A DNA stretch of 48,848 nt from Gemmatimonadota bacterium (GTDB taxonomy: Bacteria; Gemmatimonadota; Gemmatimonadetes; Longimicrobiales; Gaopeijiaceae), in the NCBI GenBank assembly GCA_002718595.1, contig PBFD01000003.1, positions 109,924 through 158,771 of the forward strand, read 5' to 3'. The notes below the pieces were generated by a model. That model saw nothing but the letters and a program-made list of their open reading frames with translations. It had not been told where the DNA came from and did not search any database. The number at the start of each line of letters is the position of its first letter. Position 1 is the stretch's first letter. The position numbers and the translations under genes are program-made. This document shows positions 33,843 to 41,928 of the stretch, in pieces.

Positions 33843-34607
33843 ATGTATAACAAACCTATCTATTTGACCAGTGATGTTCACCTGGGTGCTCTCAATAATG
33901 ATGACGAATCCTCTTTTCTCAACTGGATAAATTGGGCGAGCACCAACGCTGCTCAAATCATAATTAACGGCGACCTATTCGATTTTTGGTTTGAATTCCG
34001 CACTGGGATCCCTCCTGGCTACCAGAATTCACTCTCCGTTTTAAAAGCAGTAATACAAAATGGAGTTCCAGTCACTCTGCTGGGCGGCAATCACGATTGG
34101 TGGGCTGGGAGGTATCTGCAGGAAGAGGTGGGGATTTCCTTTGAACCAGATCCATTACTATTAAACCTGGCTGGCTACAAAGTCTTCATGGCCCACGGAG
34201 ATGGCTTAGGACATGGGACAAAAGTCTATAAATTAGTCAGATATTTCTTGCGCTCCCGAGTTTTGACGAGTCTTTTTTCGCTACTTGACCCTAATTGGGG
34301 ATCGTGGATTGGAGCCAAAGTATCACGAACTAAACAGAAAAGACTTCAACCTTCTTCACTGGAACATCACCAATCGGAAAATCTCAAAAAATGGGCACTC
34401 AACAAACTGAAGGAAGAACCCAATTACGACCTAATCGTTCTTGGGCACACCCACATTCCGTGGATAGAAAGAATAAAGAACAATCGCTACTACATTAACA
34501 CTGGTGATTGGTTACACAACCGAACATTTGCAATCCTAAATCAGGGAGAGCAACCCTCTTTGTATTACTGGAAAAATGGCCGACCTTCGCCTTATCTACC
34601 TGAATAG
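33843..34607 (+). CDS. lpxH: UDP-2,3-diacylglucosamine diphosphatase (LpxH family)
   Basis: A calcineurin-like metallophosphoesterase of lipid A synthesis that makes lipid X from UDP-2,3-diacylglucosamine at the inner membrane. Metal-binding motifs are SDVHLG (D11, H13), NGDLFDFW (D44), GGNHD (N83, H84), MAHGD and LGHTHIPW. The context of LptE- and LolB-like genes just across the divergent promoter supports an outer-membrane role. The first ATG (33843) gives the usual beta strand IYLTSDVHLG. The stop overlaps the convergent DUF5683-like gene by 12 nt. Confidence 0.85.
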   Translation: MYNKPIYLTSDVHLGALNNDDESSFLNWINWASTNAAQIIINGDLFDFWFEFRTGIPPGYQNSLSVLKAVIQNGVPVTLLGGNHDWWAGRYLQEEVGISFEPDPLLLNLAGYKVFMAHGDGLGHGTKVYKLVRYFLRSRVLTSLFSLLDPNWGSWIGAKVSRTKQKRLQPSSLEHHQSENLKKWALNKLKEEPNYDLIVLGHTHIPWIERIKNNRYYINTGDWLHNRTFAILNQGEQPSLYYWKNGRPSPYLPE

Positions 34608-35168
34608 ATTCACAGGCAGACTTAAACCCAATCCAACACCTGACTCTGGACTAACCTCGAGATTGGCTTCAAGCGCTTCCGGAAAATCCTGTAAATGAGC
34701 TGTCACAAAAGCATCTGCAGCACCAAAGAGTAGAAAGAATATACTGACAGCCATCCAGTCTTCTCGCTGCTGTGATCGATTTTCAACCAAAGTAGAAGCC
34801 TCACTTACACCCTTATATTCCTTAACTGCTTGATCCAAAGCGGATCCCTGCAAACCTTGACTCATTGCGAGCTCTACTCTGGCACCGTCCTCCAATGTTT
34901 TTAGTTGGCTCCTAGCACTACTTAAATTCCTGGCAGTCTTCAATACCATCCATATACTTGCCCCTTCTACTCCAAAATAGAAAGCCCCCCGACCCGGCGA
35001 ACCAGCTGCTGATTGACCCCAACCTGGAACTATGAGCGATCTAATAAAAGCACCGGTCGCCGACACTCTATCCGGCTGGGAATCTAAAGACTGCCCAGAC
35101 ATTATAGTCTCTGAGACTACTCCAGACCTTAAACTTTGACCTGACAAACTTGCTGGAATTATAGTCAT
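34596..35168 (-). CDS. DUF5683-like membrane protein, uncharacterised
   Basis: About 190 aa. The core FIRSLIVPGWGQSAAGSPGRGAFYFGVEGASIW is the pattern of DUF5683-like proteins, which have a PGWGQ turn and a hydrophobic helix. A second helix (MAVSIFFLLFGAADAFVTAHL) comes near the end. The frame continues upstream straight through the tRNA-Sec gene, and that part is spurious. ATG 35168 is the first ATG after the tRNA, but the residues before it (FIICFCLY) would complete a signal peptide, so a non-AUG start (ATT or ATC) just downstream of the tRNA is possible. The function is unknown. Confidence 0.6.
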   Translation of the reverse strand: MTIIPASLSGQSLRSGVVSETIMSGQSLDSQPDRVSATGAFIRSLIVPGWGQSAAGSPGRGAFYFGVEGASIWMVLKTARNLSSARSQLKTLEDGARVELAMSQGLQGSALDQAVKEYKGVSEASTLVENRSQQREDWMAVSIFFLLFGAADAFVTAHLQDFPEALEANLEVSPESGVGLGLSLPVNLFR

Positions 35169-35193
35169 ATAAAGGCAAAAACAAATGATAAAA

Positions 35194-35291
35194 TGGCGGG
35201 AACGTGTGGGAATCGAACCCACCAACCGAGGGTTTAGCTCGGCAAGCTGGTTTTGAAGACCAGTGGGGCCACCAGACCGCCATCCGCTCCC
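35194..35291 (-). tRNA. selC: tRNA-Sec (selC), anticodon TCA
   Basis: A 98-nt tRNA on the minus strand that delivers selenocysteine to UGA codons. The acceptor GGGAGCGG faces ACGTTCCC (seven pairs with one G-U, the eighth a G-A mismatch), then discriminator G and an encoded CCA. The anticodon arm CTGGT/ACCAG closes the loop CTTCAAA, the same loop as in E. coli selC, with TCA at 35254-35256. A long variable arm has the stem CCGAG/CTCGG. The T-arm is GTGGG TTCGATT CCCAC. The long variable arm, extended acceptor and UCA anticodon exclude an ordinary Ser or suppressor tRNA. It lies between ridA and the DUF5683-like gene. No selA, selB or selD gene is in this window. Confidence 0.96.
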
Positions 35292-35311
35292 TTTCCTGTT
35301 TTGAGATATAG

Positions 35312-35695
35312 TCACCCTATGACAGCGATAGCATCAATCTCAATAGAAATTCCTTCTGGAAGGCCTACTTCAACCGTAGCCCTTGCTGGTCTGTGTCCTT
35401 CGAATGATTCGGCATACACTTTGTTCATTTCCTGAAACAAATTCAAGTCTGCGAGATAAACTGTTGTCTTGACCACCTTGTTCAAAGAACTACCAGAAGC
35501 TTCTAACACGCCCGAGACATTTTTTATCACCTGTGCAGTCTGACTTTCTATCCCACCGTCGACCATACTGCCAGTATTGGGATCAATTGGAATTTGACCC
35601 GACACGAAAATGAGATCTCCCATCTGTATTCCTTGGGAATATGGTCCTATTGCACCCGGAGCTTTCGATGTTTCTATCGATTTCAAAATTGCCAT
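35312..35695 (-). CDS. ridA: RidA family enamine/imine deaminase
   Basis: A 127-aa cytoplasmic RidA (YjgF) protein that hydrolyses 2-aminoacrylate and related reactive imines released by PLP enzymes. Conserved features are APGAIGPYSQGIQ, LIFVSGQIPIDPNTG, KTTVYLADLNLFQEMNKVY and the active-site arginine in RPARATVEV. It lies 50 nt downstream of a fold-III PLP enzyme, a fitting neighbour, and 20 nt upstream of tRNA-Sec. It is the normal single-domain form, unlike the exported triple-domain protein at 14431. Confidence 0.95.
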   Translation of the reverse strand: MAILKSIETSKAPGAIGPYSQGIQMGDLIFVSGQIPIDPNTGSMVDGGIESQTAQVIKNVSGVLEASGSSLNKVVKTTVYLADLNLFQEMNKVYAESFEGHRPARATVEVGLPEGISIEIDAIAVIG

Positions 35696-35745
35696 TATAC
35701 CTGCACTCTCCCCTGTGTATACTTGTCATTTTTCATGGATCTACT

Positions 35746-36840
35746 TTAAACCTCAAATATTTTACGCCCTCTCGCTTCCATTTCCCATTCCTCGATATCG
35801 TCACCATCCATGACAATTAAGCTATCCTGGAGATTGGCCGAAACACAAACGTGGCTGGGTAAAACTCTCACCGTTTCTCCCACTCTGGGTTGCCACTTAC
35901 TATCCGATAGGTCAATTACTCCGTGCTCTTCAGTAACTGCCTTTACTCTCACTTCAGGATGTTCTAGGATCACTCCAAAAGCACCATCTGAACCCCTACT
36001 CTCTTTTGACAGCGCCTTCGAACCAGCATCGATAACAGCTTGACCAGGTATAGAAGTGCTGACTACCGAACTGACTACCGAATAAGCTACCTCATTAGAG
36101 TGAGCAACACCTATGTGAAGATCCTCCACATCATAAAATATACAGGTGCCTGATCGTATTTCAGTCAAAGCACCCATTTTGTGGCTGTTCCATATAGTTG
36201 GAGTCGATCCACCGCTGATTATTTCTGGGTAAGACCCCGCAGTTGTTAGACCGTCAATGATTCTGGAAAGCCTGTTATTTACTTTTTTCAGTCCCTCTTC
36301 TTGACAATTCTGTTGCATCCTAATGTGTCCTGGATAAAACATGATACCCTTGTATTCCGCCGAAGAGTCCTGCTTAACTAGTTCAGCGAGGCCAACAATC
36401 TGTTCAGTGCTTTGTAATCCAACTCTTCCCATTCCAACATCAGCCTCCACCAAGATCCTGATTTTGCGACCGGCTCGTTTAGCTGCTTCTGTCGCGGCAT
36501 TCAATGTTTGTGCCGAATCAATCGCCATCATTAACTGTACCGAGTGGGGAATATTCATAATCCTATCCAACTTTGATTGACCCCAAACAGGATAAGCAAC
36601 CAGCAGATCATCGCATACCGTGGACATTACTTCAGCCTCGCGGGGTGTTGCCACTGTCAAACCAATCGCGCCGGCTTCCATTTGGATGGATGCAATTGTT
36701 CTGGATTTATGTGTTTTGACGTGTGGCCTCCAATGAATCCCATGCCCTTGGCAGTACTTGGTGGCCTTAGCAGCGTTAGCCTGGACCTTATGTCGATCCA
36801 CAAGCGCAAAAGGTGTCTCAACCAGGCTAGAGTCAAACAA
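35746..36840 (-). CDS. D-threonine aldolase/D-serine dehydratase-like PLP enzyme
   Basis: A 364-aa fold-type III (alanine racemase-like) enzyme. The PLP lysine is K42 in WRPHVKTHKS. VEADVGMGRVG and the glycine-rich ISGGSTPT bind the cofactor phosphate. The C-terminal PSHVCVSANLQDS has the His and Cys that hold the metal ion in D-threonine aldolase and eukaryotic D-serine dehydratase. It should act on D-beta-hydroxy amino acids, but aldolase and dehydratase cannot be told apart by eye. It lies upstream of ridA, which would detoxify the 2-aminoacrylate made by a dehydratase. Confidence 0.88.
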   Translation of the reverse strand: MFDSSLVETPFALVDRHKVQANAAKATKYCQGHGIHWRPHVKTHKSRTIASIQMEAGAIGLTVATPREAEVMSTVCDDLLVAYPVWGQSKLDRIMNIPHSVQLMMAIDSAQTLNAATEAAKRAGRKIRILVEADVGMGRVGLQSTEQIVGLAELVKQDSSAEYKGIMFYPGHIRMQQNCQEEGLKKVNNRLSRIIDGLTTAGSYPEIISGGSTPTIWNSHKMGALTEIRSGTCIFYDVEDLHIGVAHSNEVAYSVVSSVVSTSIPGQAVIDAGSKALSKESRGSDGAFGVILEHPEVRVKAVTEEHGVIDLSDSKWQPRVGETVRVLPSHVCVSANLQDSLIVMDGDDIEEWEMEARGRKIFEV

Positions 36841-36875
36841 ATTGCGACGCCTCAGTTTTACGGTTCATATAGCGC

Positions 36876-37403
36876 TTATTCCAATTCAAATGCTTGTTCC
36901 AGTGCACTTTCAAAATCTGGATCCTTCTCCGCTATTGGGCCTATCCTATTATAAAGTATAGTGCCGTCCCTTCCGATCAAAAAAGAAGCTGGTAAGCCAA
37001 CTACGGAAAATACATCGGTGGAAGTCATGGATGGATCCAACCCAATGTCATAAGTCACTGAGTTTTCCTTCAAGAATGACTTGATCATATCCTCTGCCCC
37101 AGGGGAATCAACCGAAATCCCCAAAATTTTGAGGCCTTGATCTTGAAACCTTTCGTAAGTTTCTTGGAGAAAAGGTGTTTCCACCCTACAAGGAATGCAC
37201 CAAGTTGCCCATATATTGACAAGTACTGTTTCTCCTTGGTAATCAGATAGTAGCACGGGCTCACCAGATTCAAGCATTTCTGCTTGAATCTCAGGAGCCA
37301 TATCCCCAGTTCGGGGGACGCTCGGAAGCTCTACACCATCCACGCACGCTGATAGCAGTATTGAAATATTAAGGGCAAAGGCCATACTGTTTTTCCAAAA
37401 CAT
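36876..37403 (-). CDS. TlpA/ResA-like thioredoxin-fold lipoprotein
   Basis: A 175-aa thiol-disulfide oxidoreductase of the TlpA/ResA family. The signal ends in a lipobox (LLSAC20). The redox motif is C69-I-P-C72 in NIWATWCIPCRVETP, encoded here with ordinary cysteine codons. GLKILGISVDSPGAEDMI and VGLPASFLIGRDG with the cis-proline are typical. It probably reduces disulfides of exported or cytochrome-type proteins at the envelope. GGAG lies 5 nt before ATG 37403. It is 35 nt upstream of the PLP enzyme gene. Confidence 0.9.
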   Translation of the reverse strand: MFWKNSMAFALNISILLSACVDGVELPSVPRTGDMAPEIQAEMLESGEPVLLSDYQGETVLVNIWATWCIPCRVETPFLQETYERFQDQGLKILGISVDSPGAEDMIKSFLKENSVTYDIGLDPSMTSTDVFSVVGLPASFLIGRDGTILYNRIGPIAEKDPDFESALEQAFELE

Positions 37404-37789
37404 GCTTGCTCCATTGTTTGTTATTAGTCCACGGGAGTGATCGAATTAAAGCCCAGCAACATCTCCCAGTTATCCCTGGTGGTCTCCAAGATAAACCAAT
37501 AAAAAAACCCTAAAAAATAATCCGTCTTACTTCAATGATAAAAGAACTTATTTGGTTATGAGCCCCTGCACCAGGAATTTGACGCCTCCAGCACATCGTA
37601 CATTATAATCATACCTTGACAGACAGTTTATTAGTTATACATTACTTTAACATTTCTTATACATATGTTAGTCAAAGACGGAGCTGCAATTGTTTGATCT
37701 AATGGGCCCTCACTGGGCACCTGGTATCACTTTTGCAGTAATTGGTTATATTGTCGCTACCAAAAACCTCTCGCCAGGAGCTTTAGCAC
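37404..37789. other. Intergenic region with promoter and possible small ORF
   Basis: This 386-bp AT-rich region separates the TlpA-like gene (minus) from the large HExxH-propeller-barrel gene (plus). It holds the promoter-like pair at 37616-37643 and the small reading frame at 37690-37803, both listed separately. I see no RNA gene or strong hairpin in the rest. Confidence 0.5.
37616..37643 (+). promoter_or_regulatory. Candidate sigma70-like promoter
   Basis: The -35 element TTGACA (37616-37621) is perfect. A -10-like TACATT (37638-37643) follows after a 16-nt spacer in an AT-rich stretch. It precedes the small reading frame at 37690 and the large gene at 37790. Confidence 0.45.
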
Positions 37790-37803
37790 ATGCAGACTCG
37801 TGA
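37690..37803 (+). CDS. Possible 37-aa membrane peptide/leader ORF
   Basis: A TTG at 37690 has GGAG 6 nt upstream and opens a 37-codon frame: start-FDLMGPHWAPGITFAVIGYI, then VATKNLSPGALAHADS and TGA. The middle is hydrophobic enough for one short membrane helix. It overlaps the ATG of the large downstream gene by 14 nt, so it could be a coupled leader peptide. I recognise no homologue, and it may be chance. Confidence 0.3.
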   Translation: MFDLMGPHWAPGITFAVIGYIVATKNLSPGALAHADS

Positions 37804-40800
37804 TTCACATTCCATGACAGGACCATCTGTGCTGTGCTCTCTTGTCATACTTTTTTCCTTACTGACCCCGGCCACTGGTCACGGGCAATATTTTGGACAA
37901 AACAAAGTCAACTACGAAGACTTTGATTTCAAAATTATTAAGACGCCTCACTTTGACGTGCATTTCTATCCCGAGGAAGGCGCTGCGGTAGAGGATGCAA
38001 CAAGGATGGGCGAACGTTGGTATGAACGTCTCGCGCGGCTATTTGAGCACGAATTCGAGAAGCCCAAACCAATTATACTATACGCGGACCACCCCGACTT
38101 TCAGCAGACCAACACACTCTCAGGCCGCCTGAGTCAAGGCACAGGCGGCGTGACCGAGGGTCTCAAGAATAGAGTAATCATGCCCCTCACCGGATCATAC
38201 TGGGACACAGACCACGTCCTTGGCCACGAATTGGTGCACGCTTTTCAATATAATATCGCCCAGAGCAGAAGCTCTGCAGGATTAAGAGGATTGATGACCC
38301 TGCCGCTATGGTTGATTGAAGGGATGGCTGAATATCTCTCGGTTGGAAGAGAGGATCCTCTAACTGCCATGTGGTTAAGAGATGCTATTCGGCGAGATGA
38401 TCTTCCAACCATGACTCAGATGACTAATGAACGTCGCTTTTTCCCATATCGGTTTGGACAAGCCTTGTGGGCTTACATCGGTGGCACATACGGTGACGAA
38501 ACTATTGTGGAGCTCTTCAGGGCCGCCCTGAGAGTGGGTTGGGAACCCGCTATTGAAGAAGTGCTACTTATGTCATCCGACAGTCTTTCCGCTGATTGGA
38601 AACAAGCAGTCCAAAGCGAATACTTACCTCTGATGCAAGGTAAAAGAGACCCTGCTGAATCGGGAGCTCTCTTACTGGCCCCTTCAACTGGCGCAGGTAA
38701 CCAAAACATTTCTCCTTCAGTGAGTCCAGATGGGACAAAAGTGGCTTTTCTGTCTGAAAAAGATCTTTTCAGTATAGATCTTTTCATTGCCGATGCCCGC
38801 ACAGGGGAGATAGAAAAGAAGTTGATCAGTGCTAATTCAGACCCCCATTTCGATGCCCTTGGATTCATGGAGACTTCTGGTGATTGGTCCCCTGATGGAA
38901 GGCAATTCGTTTTCACCGTGACAGCACAAGGAGATAACGAACTCGCAATCATTGATGTCGAGAATGGGAATATCACAAAAAAAATCGATGTTGAAGGGAT
39001 TGGTGCCATCAAGAGCCCTGCATGGTCCCCTGATGGCACCCTCATTGCTTTCTCTGGATTGAAGGGAGGCATCAGTGACATATACACCTGGAATATCGAT
39101 ACCGAAGAATTAGATCAGTTGACCGATGATAAGTACGCTGATCTGCAACCCACATGGTCACCTGATCAGTCTAGTATAGCATTTGTTTCAGATAGATATA
39201 ACGGTTCAGACTTCGATCAATTAACCTATGGCAAATTTGGTTTAGCTTTTCTTGACTTGGAATCCGAACAGCTTTCCACCCTCGAACCCTTTGGAGAAGT
39301 TAAGCATACCAATCCCCAATATTCCCCTGACGGCCGAAGCATTTATTTCATCTCAGATCAAGACGGCTTTAGCGATATCTATCAATACACTTTCGACAGT
39401 GGAGACCTCCGAAGGATCACCAATATACAAACTGGTGTGAGCGGAATCACTGGAATGTCTCCAGCACTTTCTGTCGCGAGTGAGGCTGGCACTATTCTAT
39501 TTTCAGTCTTCGATAATTTTGAATTTCACATATATTCACTACAACAAGGACAAGCAGCCGCTGGTGGCCAGCCCATCAACGCAGTTTCGAGCAACAACCC
39601 CGGGCGCTTGCTACCGCCAAACAGGCATGAAGGACTGCAAGGAACCAACCTGATTAAGAATTATTTGTCAGATCCTTTCACTGGACTAGTTCCAAAGGAT
39701 ACTTATCCTGTTGAAAGCGCTGTCGACTACAACTCGTCCCTCCAACTAGACTATGTGGGACAGCCTAGTATAGGAGTTGGAACTGACAGATACGGTAACT
39801 ACGCCGCTGGTGGAGCATCTGTGTTTCTTAGTGACATGTTGGGGAATCGATCTTTAGGAGCGATGTTGATGGCGAATGGCAGGGTGAAAGATTTCGGCGG
39901 TCAGACCTTTTACTTAAATCAGGAAAACCGGCTTAACTGGGGCCTTTCAGTTGGACGAATACCTTACCTTTACGGCTACTCGTCTTACGGTAGTAGTGGA
40001 GGTGCTGTGAATATCCAACAGACCACACAACGCATTTACATGAGCCAAGCGAGCTATCTGCTAGCCTATCCATTCTCAACTACCAGGAGAATTGAGAGCA
40101 ATATCGGTGTGCAACGAATATCCTTTGATTTGGAACGTGAAACTTTCCAGTACATCATGAACCGTTGGCGTCCAATTGAACGCATCTCTTTACCCACGCG
40201 TGATGCTGTTAACTTAGCTACAGCTTCAATAGCACTCGTTGGGGATAATTCAAATGCTGCATTCACCTCCCCAGTCAACGGGGGACGCTATAGACTTGAA
40301 ACCGGTTACGCTGCTGGAACTAAGAACTTTACGTCTGTAATAGCAGACGTGAGGCGATACTTCAGCCCCAGTAATGCAATTACATTTGCCGTACGAGGAT
40401 TACATTTCGGACGTTACGGTAACAATCTGGATCCAAACAGGACAACTGCAGCTATTCAACCGTATTTCCTGGGCTACGAAACTTTTGTCAGAGGCTATTC
40501 TTACGAGAGTTTTAACGCTGCTGAGTGCCAAGCTTCTGCATTGGCCATAGTCGGCATGAGTGCTTCTGGGTGTCCAAGTTTTGATAGACTCTTTGGTCAT
40601 CGACTGGCAGTTGCCAATGCCGAAATCAGATTGCCTGTCGTGGGCACTTCGCAGTTTGGTTTTCTTAATTTCTCTGCATTGCCAACCGAACTTTTCGCTT
40701 TTGCTGATGGCGGATTCGCATGGAACGACAATGATGAACTGGATTACCGATTTGTCAGATCCGATAGTGAGAAGGTTCCCGTTTTCTCCACGGGTGTGGG

Positions 40801-40912
40801 AGCCAGAGTGAATATATTGGGGTTCATGATCCTAGAGATCTACTACGCGCAGCCTTTTCAACGGCCCAACAAAGGAAGTCACTGGGGCTTCTCACTTGCA
40901 CCTGGATGGTAA
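37790..40912 (+). CDS. HExxH peptidase-like domain + TolB propeller + outer-membrane barrel
   Basis: A 1040-aa exported protein with three parts. After a signal peptide (VLCSLVILFSLLTPATGHGQ), residues about 40-285 form a gluzincin-like peptidase domain with HELVHAF (H146, E147, H150) and WLIEGMAEYLS supplying the downstream glutamate (E177 or E181). Residues about 290-600 are TolB/PD40 propeller blades with repeated WSPDG motifs. The C-terminal ~390 residues alternate in beta strands and end ILEIYYAQPFQ...FSLAPGW, as in the BamA/Omp85 surface-antigen barrel. It may be an outer-membrane-anchored surface or periplasmic protease. AGGAG lies 9 nt before ATG 37790. It converges on the Mla operon 45 nt downstream. 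Confidence 0.85.
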   Translation: MQTRDSHSMTGPSVLCSLVILFSLLTPATGHGQYFGQNKVNYEDFDFKIIKTPHFDVHFYPEEGAAVEDATRMGERWYERLARLFEHEFEKPKPIILYADHPDFQQTNTLSGRLSQGTGGVTEGLKNRVIMPLTGSYWDTDHVLGHELVHAFQYNIAQSRSSAGLRGLMTLPLWLIEGMAEYLSVGREDPLTAMWLRDAIRRDDLPTMTQMTNERRFFPYRFGQALWAYIGGTYGDETIVELFRAALRVGWEPAIEEVLLMSSDSLSADWKQAVQSEYLPLMQGKRDPAESGALLLAPSTGAGNQNISPSVSPDGTKVAFLSEKDLFSIDLFIADARTGEIEKKLISANSDPHFDALGFMETSGDWSPDGRQFVFTVTAQGDNELAIIDVENGNITKKIDVEGIGAIKSPAWSPDGTLIAFSGLKGGISDIYTWNIDTEELDQLTDDKYADLQPTWSPDQSSIAFVSDRYNGSDFDQLTYGKFGLAFLDLESEQLSTLEPFGEVKHTNPQYSPDGRSIYFISDQDGFSDIYQYTFDSGDLRRITNIQTGVSGITGMSPALSVASEAGTILFSVFDNFEFHIYSLQQGQAAAGGQPINAVSSNNPGRLLPPNRHEGLQGTNLIKNYLSDPFTGLVPKDTYPVESAVDYNSSLQLDYVGQPSIGVGTDRYGNYAAGGASVFLSDMLGNRSLGAMLMANGRVKDFGGQTFYLNQENRLNWGLSVGRIPYLYGYSSYGSSGGAVNIQQTTQRIYMSQASYLLAYPFSTTRRIESNIGVQRISFDLERETFQYIMNRWRPIERISLPTRDAVNLATASIALVGDNSNAAFTSPVNGGRYRLETGYAAGTKNFTSVIADVRRYFSPSNAITFAVRGLHFGRYGNNLDPNRTTAAIQPYFLGYETFVRGYSYESFNAAECQASALAIVGMSASGCPSFDRLFGHRLAVANAEIRLPVVGTSQFGFLNFSALPTELFAFADGGFAWNDNDELDYRFVRSDSEKVPVFSTGVGARVNILGFMILEIYYAQPFQRPNKGSHWGFSLAPGW

Positions 40913-40957
40913 GAGAAAAGAACGATCTGCCTAAATATCAGCTACGACTCTAGATGT

Positions 40958-41884
40958 TTAGAAGATTGAAATATTGATGTAGCGTCTGGGATTCTCCCGC
41001 AGATCATCCATCAAAAACCTAGCGCTTTCGAGTGCGTCTTTCAGACTGTGGAACAGTTCATCATCAGTCGATAGCTTGCCCAAGGTGCCCTGCCCATTGT
41101 TGATTCTGTCTAGTACAGAACTAAGCGAAGCCATTGTACCCTCGAAATCCGATACTCTTTCCGTAAGTGTCACTACCAATGAATCAGCCCTTACTACAGT
41201 CCCCAACAACTCTTCTCTCAATTCTGGGGTCGCACCAGCAAGGTCTTCAGCTGCACTACTTAGGGCTGTGATCAAACCCTTAATCTCTTCACTTTCAGAT
41301 CCCATGACACTCGCTATTTCCTCAAGTATACCTTCTAAATATCTTGCCCCTTCATCCACTGACTGAATAGTCGAATCAGACAGCAGTGCTGCAATCTGGT
41401 CCAAAACCTCCATCCCCTTTCCTCCCAGGGACTCGGTATCATCAAAGAGACTTTTAGCCACTGACCCTGGAAGAACGGCTCCCTCTCCAATCTCTCCTGG
41501 TCCTGGTCCTGGTACTATTTCTACTGTCCGTGGATCCATTATTCCTGTACTTACGAGCTGCGCCCTTGAACCCACCGGTATGCGCCATTTTCCCTCTACC
41601 TCAAGAATCACTGTCACTTCCTCATTCTGTGCCTCTAGATTGAAATCGTGCACTCGTCCTATCGGAACACCTCGCATTTGTATCGGGTCACCCTTTCTGA
41701 GTCCCATTACATCAGTAACTGTAGTTGTCACTTTATAGCGACCTCTGAACGTAGCTGGATCAGTAAGCAAATACAGCATGAACACAACGGCTGAAATACC
41801 TAAGATGACAAACACCCCTACCCTTGTCTCTCTCTGTACAGCGGGCGTGGGCATATTTCTAGCCGCATTATTATGTGTGGACAT
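40958..41884 (-). CDS. mlaD: MCE/MlaD family lipid-transport protein
   Basis: A 308-aa substrate-binding component of an Mla-type phospholipid transporter. It has one N-terminal membrane anchor (VGVFVILGISAVVFMLYLL) followed by an MCE domain (DVMGLRKGDPIQMRGVPIGRV, VGSRAQLVSTGIMDPRTVEI). A long helical C-terminal region holds coiled-coil-like stretches, so it is more like MCE proteins of actinobacteria/chloroplasts than the short E. coli MlaD. A PGPGPGE linker sits mid-protein. The start at ATG 41884 is favoured by GAGG 5 nt upstream over GTG 41905. It is the last gene of mlaE-mlaF-mlaD. Confidence 0.88.
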   Translation of the reverse strand: MSTHNNAARNMPTPAVQRETRVGVFVILGISAVVFMLYLLTDPATFRGRYKVTTTVTDVMGLRKGDPIQMRGVPIGRVHDFNLEAQNEEVTVILEVEGKWRIPVGSRAQLVSTGIMDPRTVEIVPGPGPGEIGEGAVLPGSVAKSLFDDTESLGGKGMEVLDQIAALLSDSTIQSVDEGARYLEGILEEIASVMGSESEEIKGLITALSSAAEDLAGATPELREELLGTVVRADSLVVTLTERVSDFEGTMASLSSVLDRINNGQGTLGKLSTDDELFHSLKDALESARFLMDDLRENPRRYINISIF

Positions 41885-41928
41885 ATTATCCTCTTTTTTA
41901 ACCACTGAGTTCTCCCTTTCTATATTTA

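Noticed and set aside
35169-35315. 49-residue N-terminal extension of the DUF5683-like protein
   Set aside because: It is the translated tRNA-Sec gene (GSGWRSGGPTGLQNQ).
37183-37210. TlpA-like redoxin as a second selenoprotein
   Set aside because: Both active-site positions are ordinary Cys codons (WCIPC), and there is no in-frame UGA.
41497-41520. Short GGTCCT tandem repeat in mlaD
   Set aside because: It merely encodes a PGPGPG linker of three units and is too short to be a phase-variable tract.
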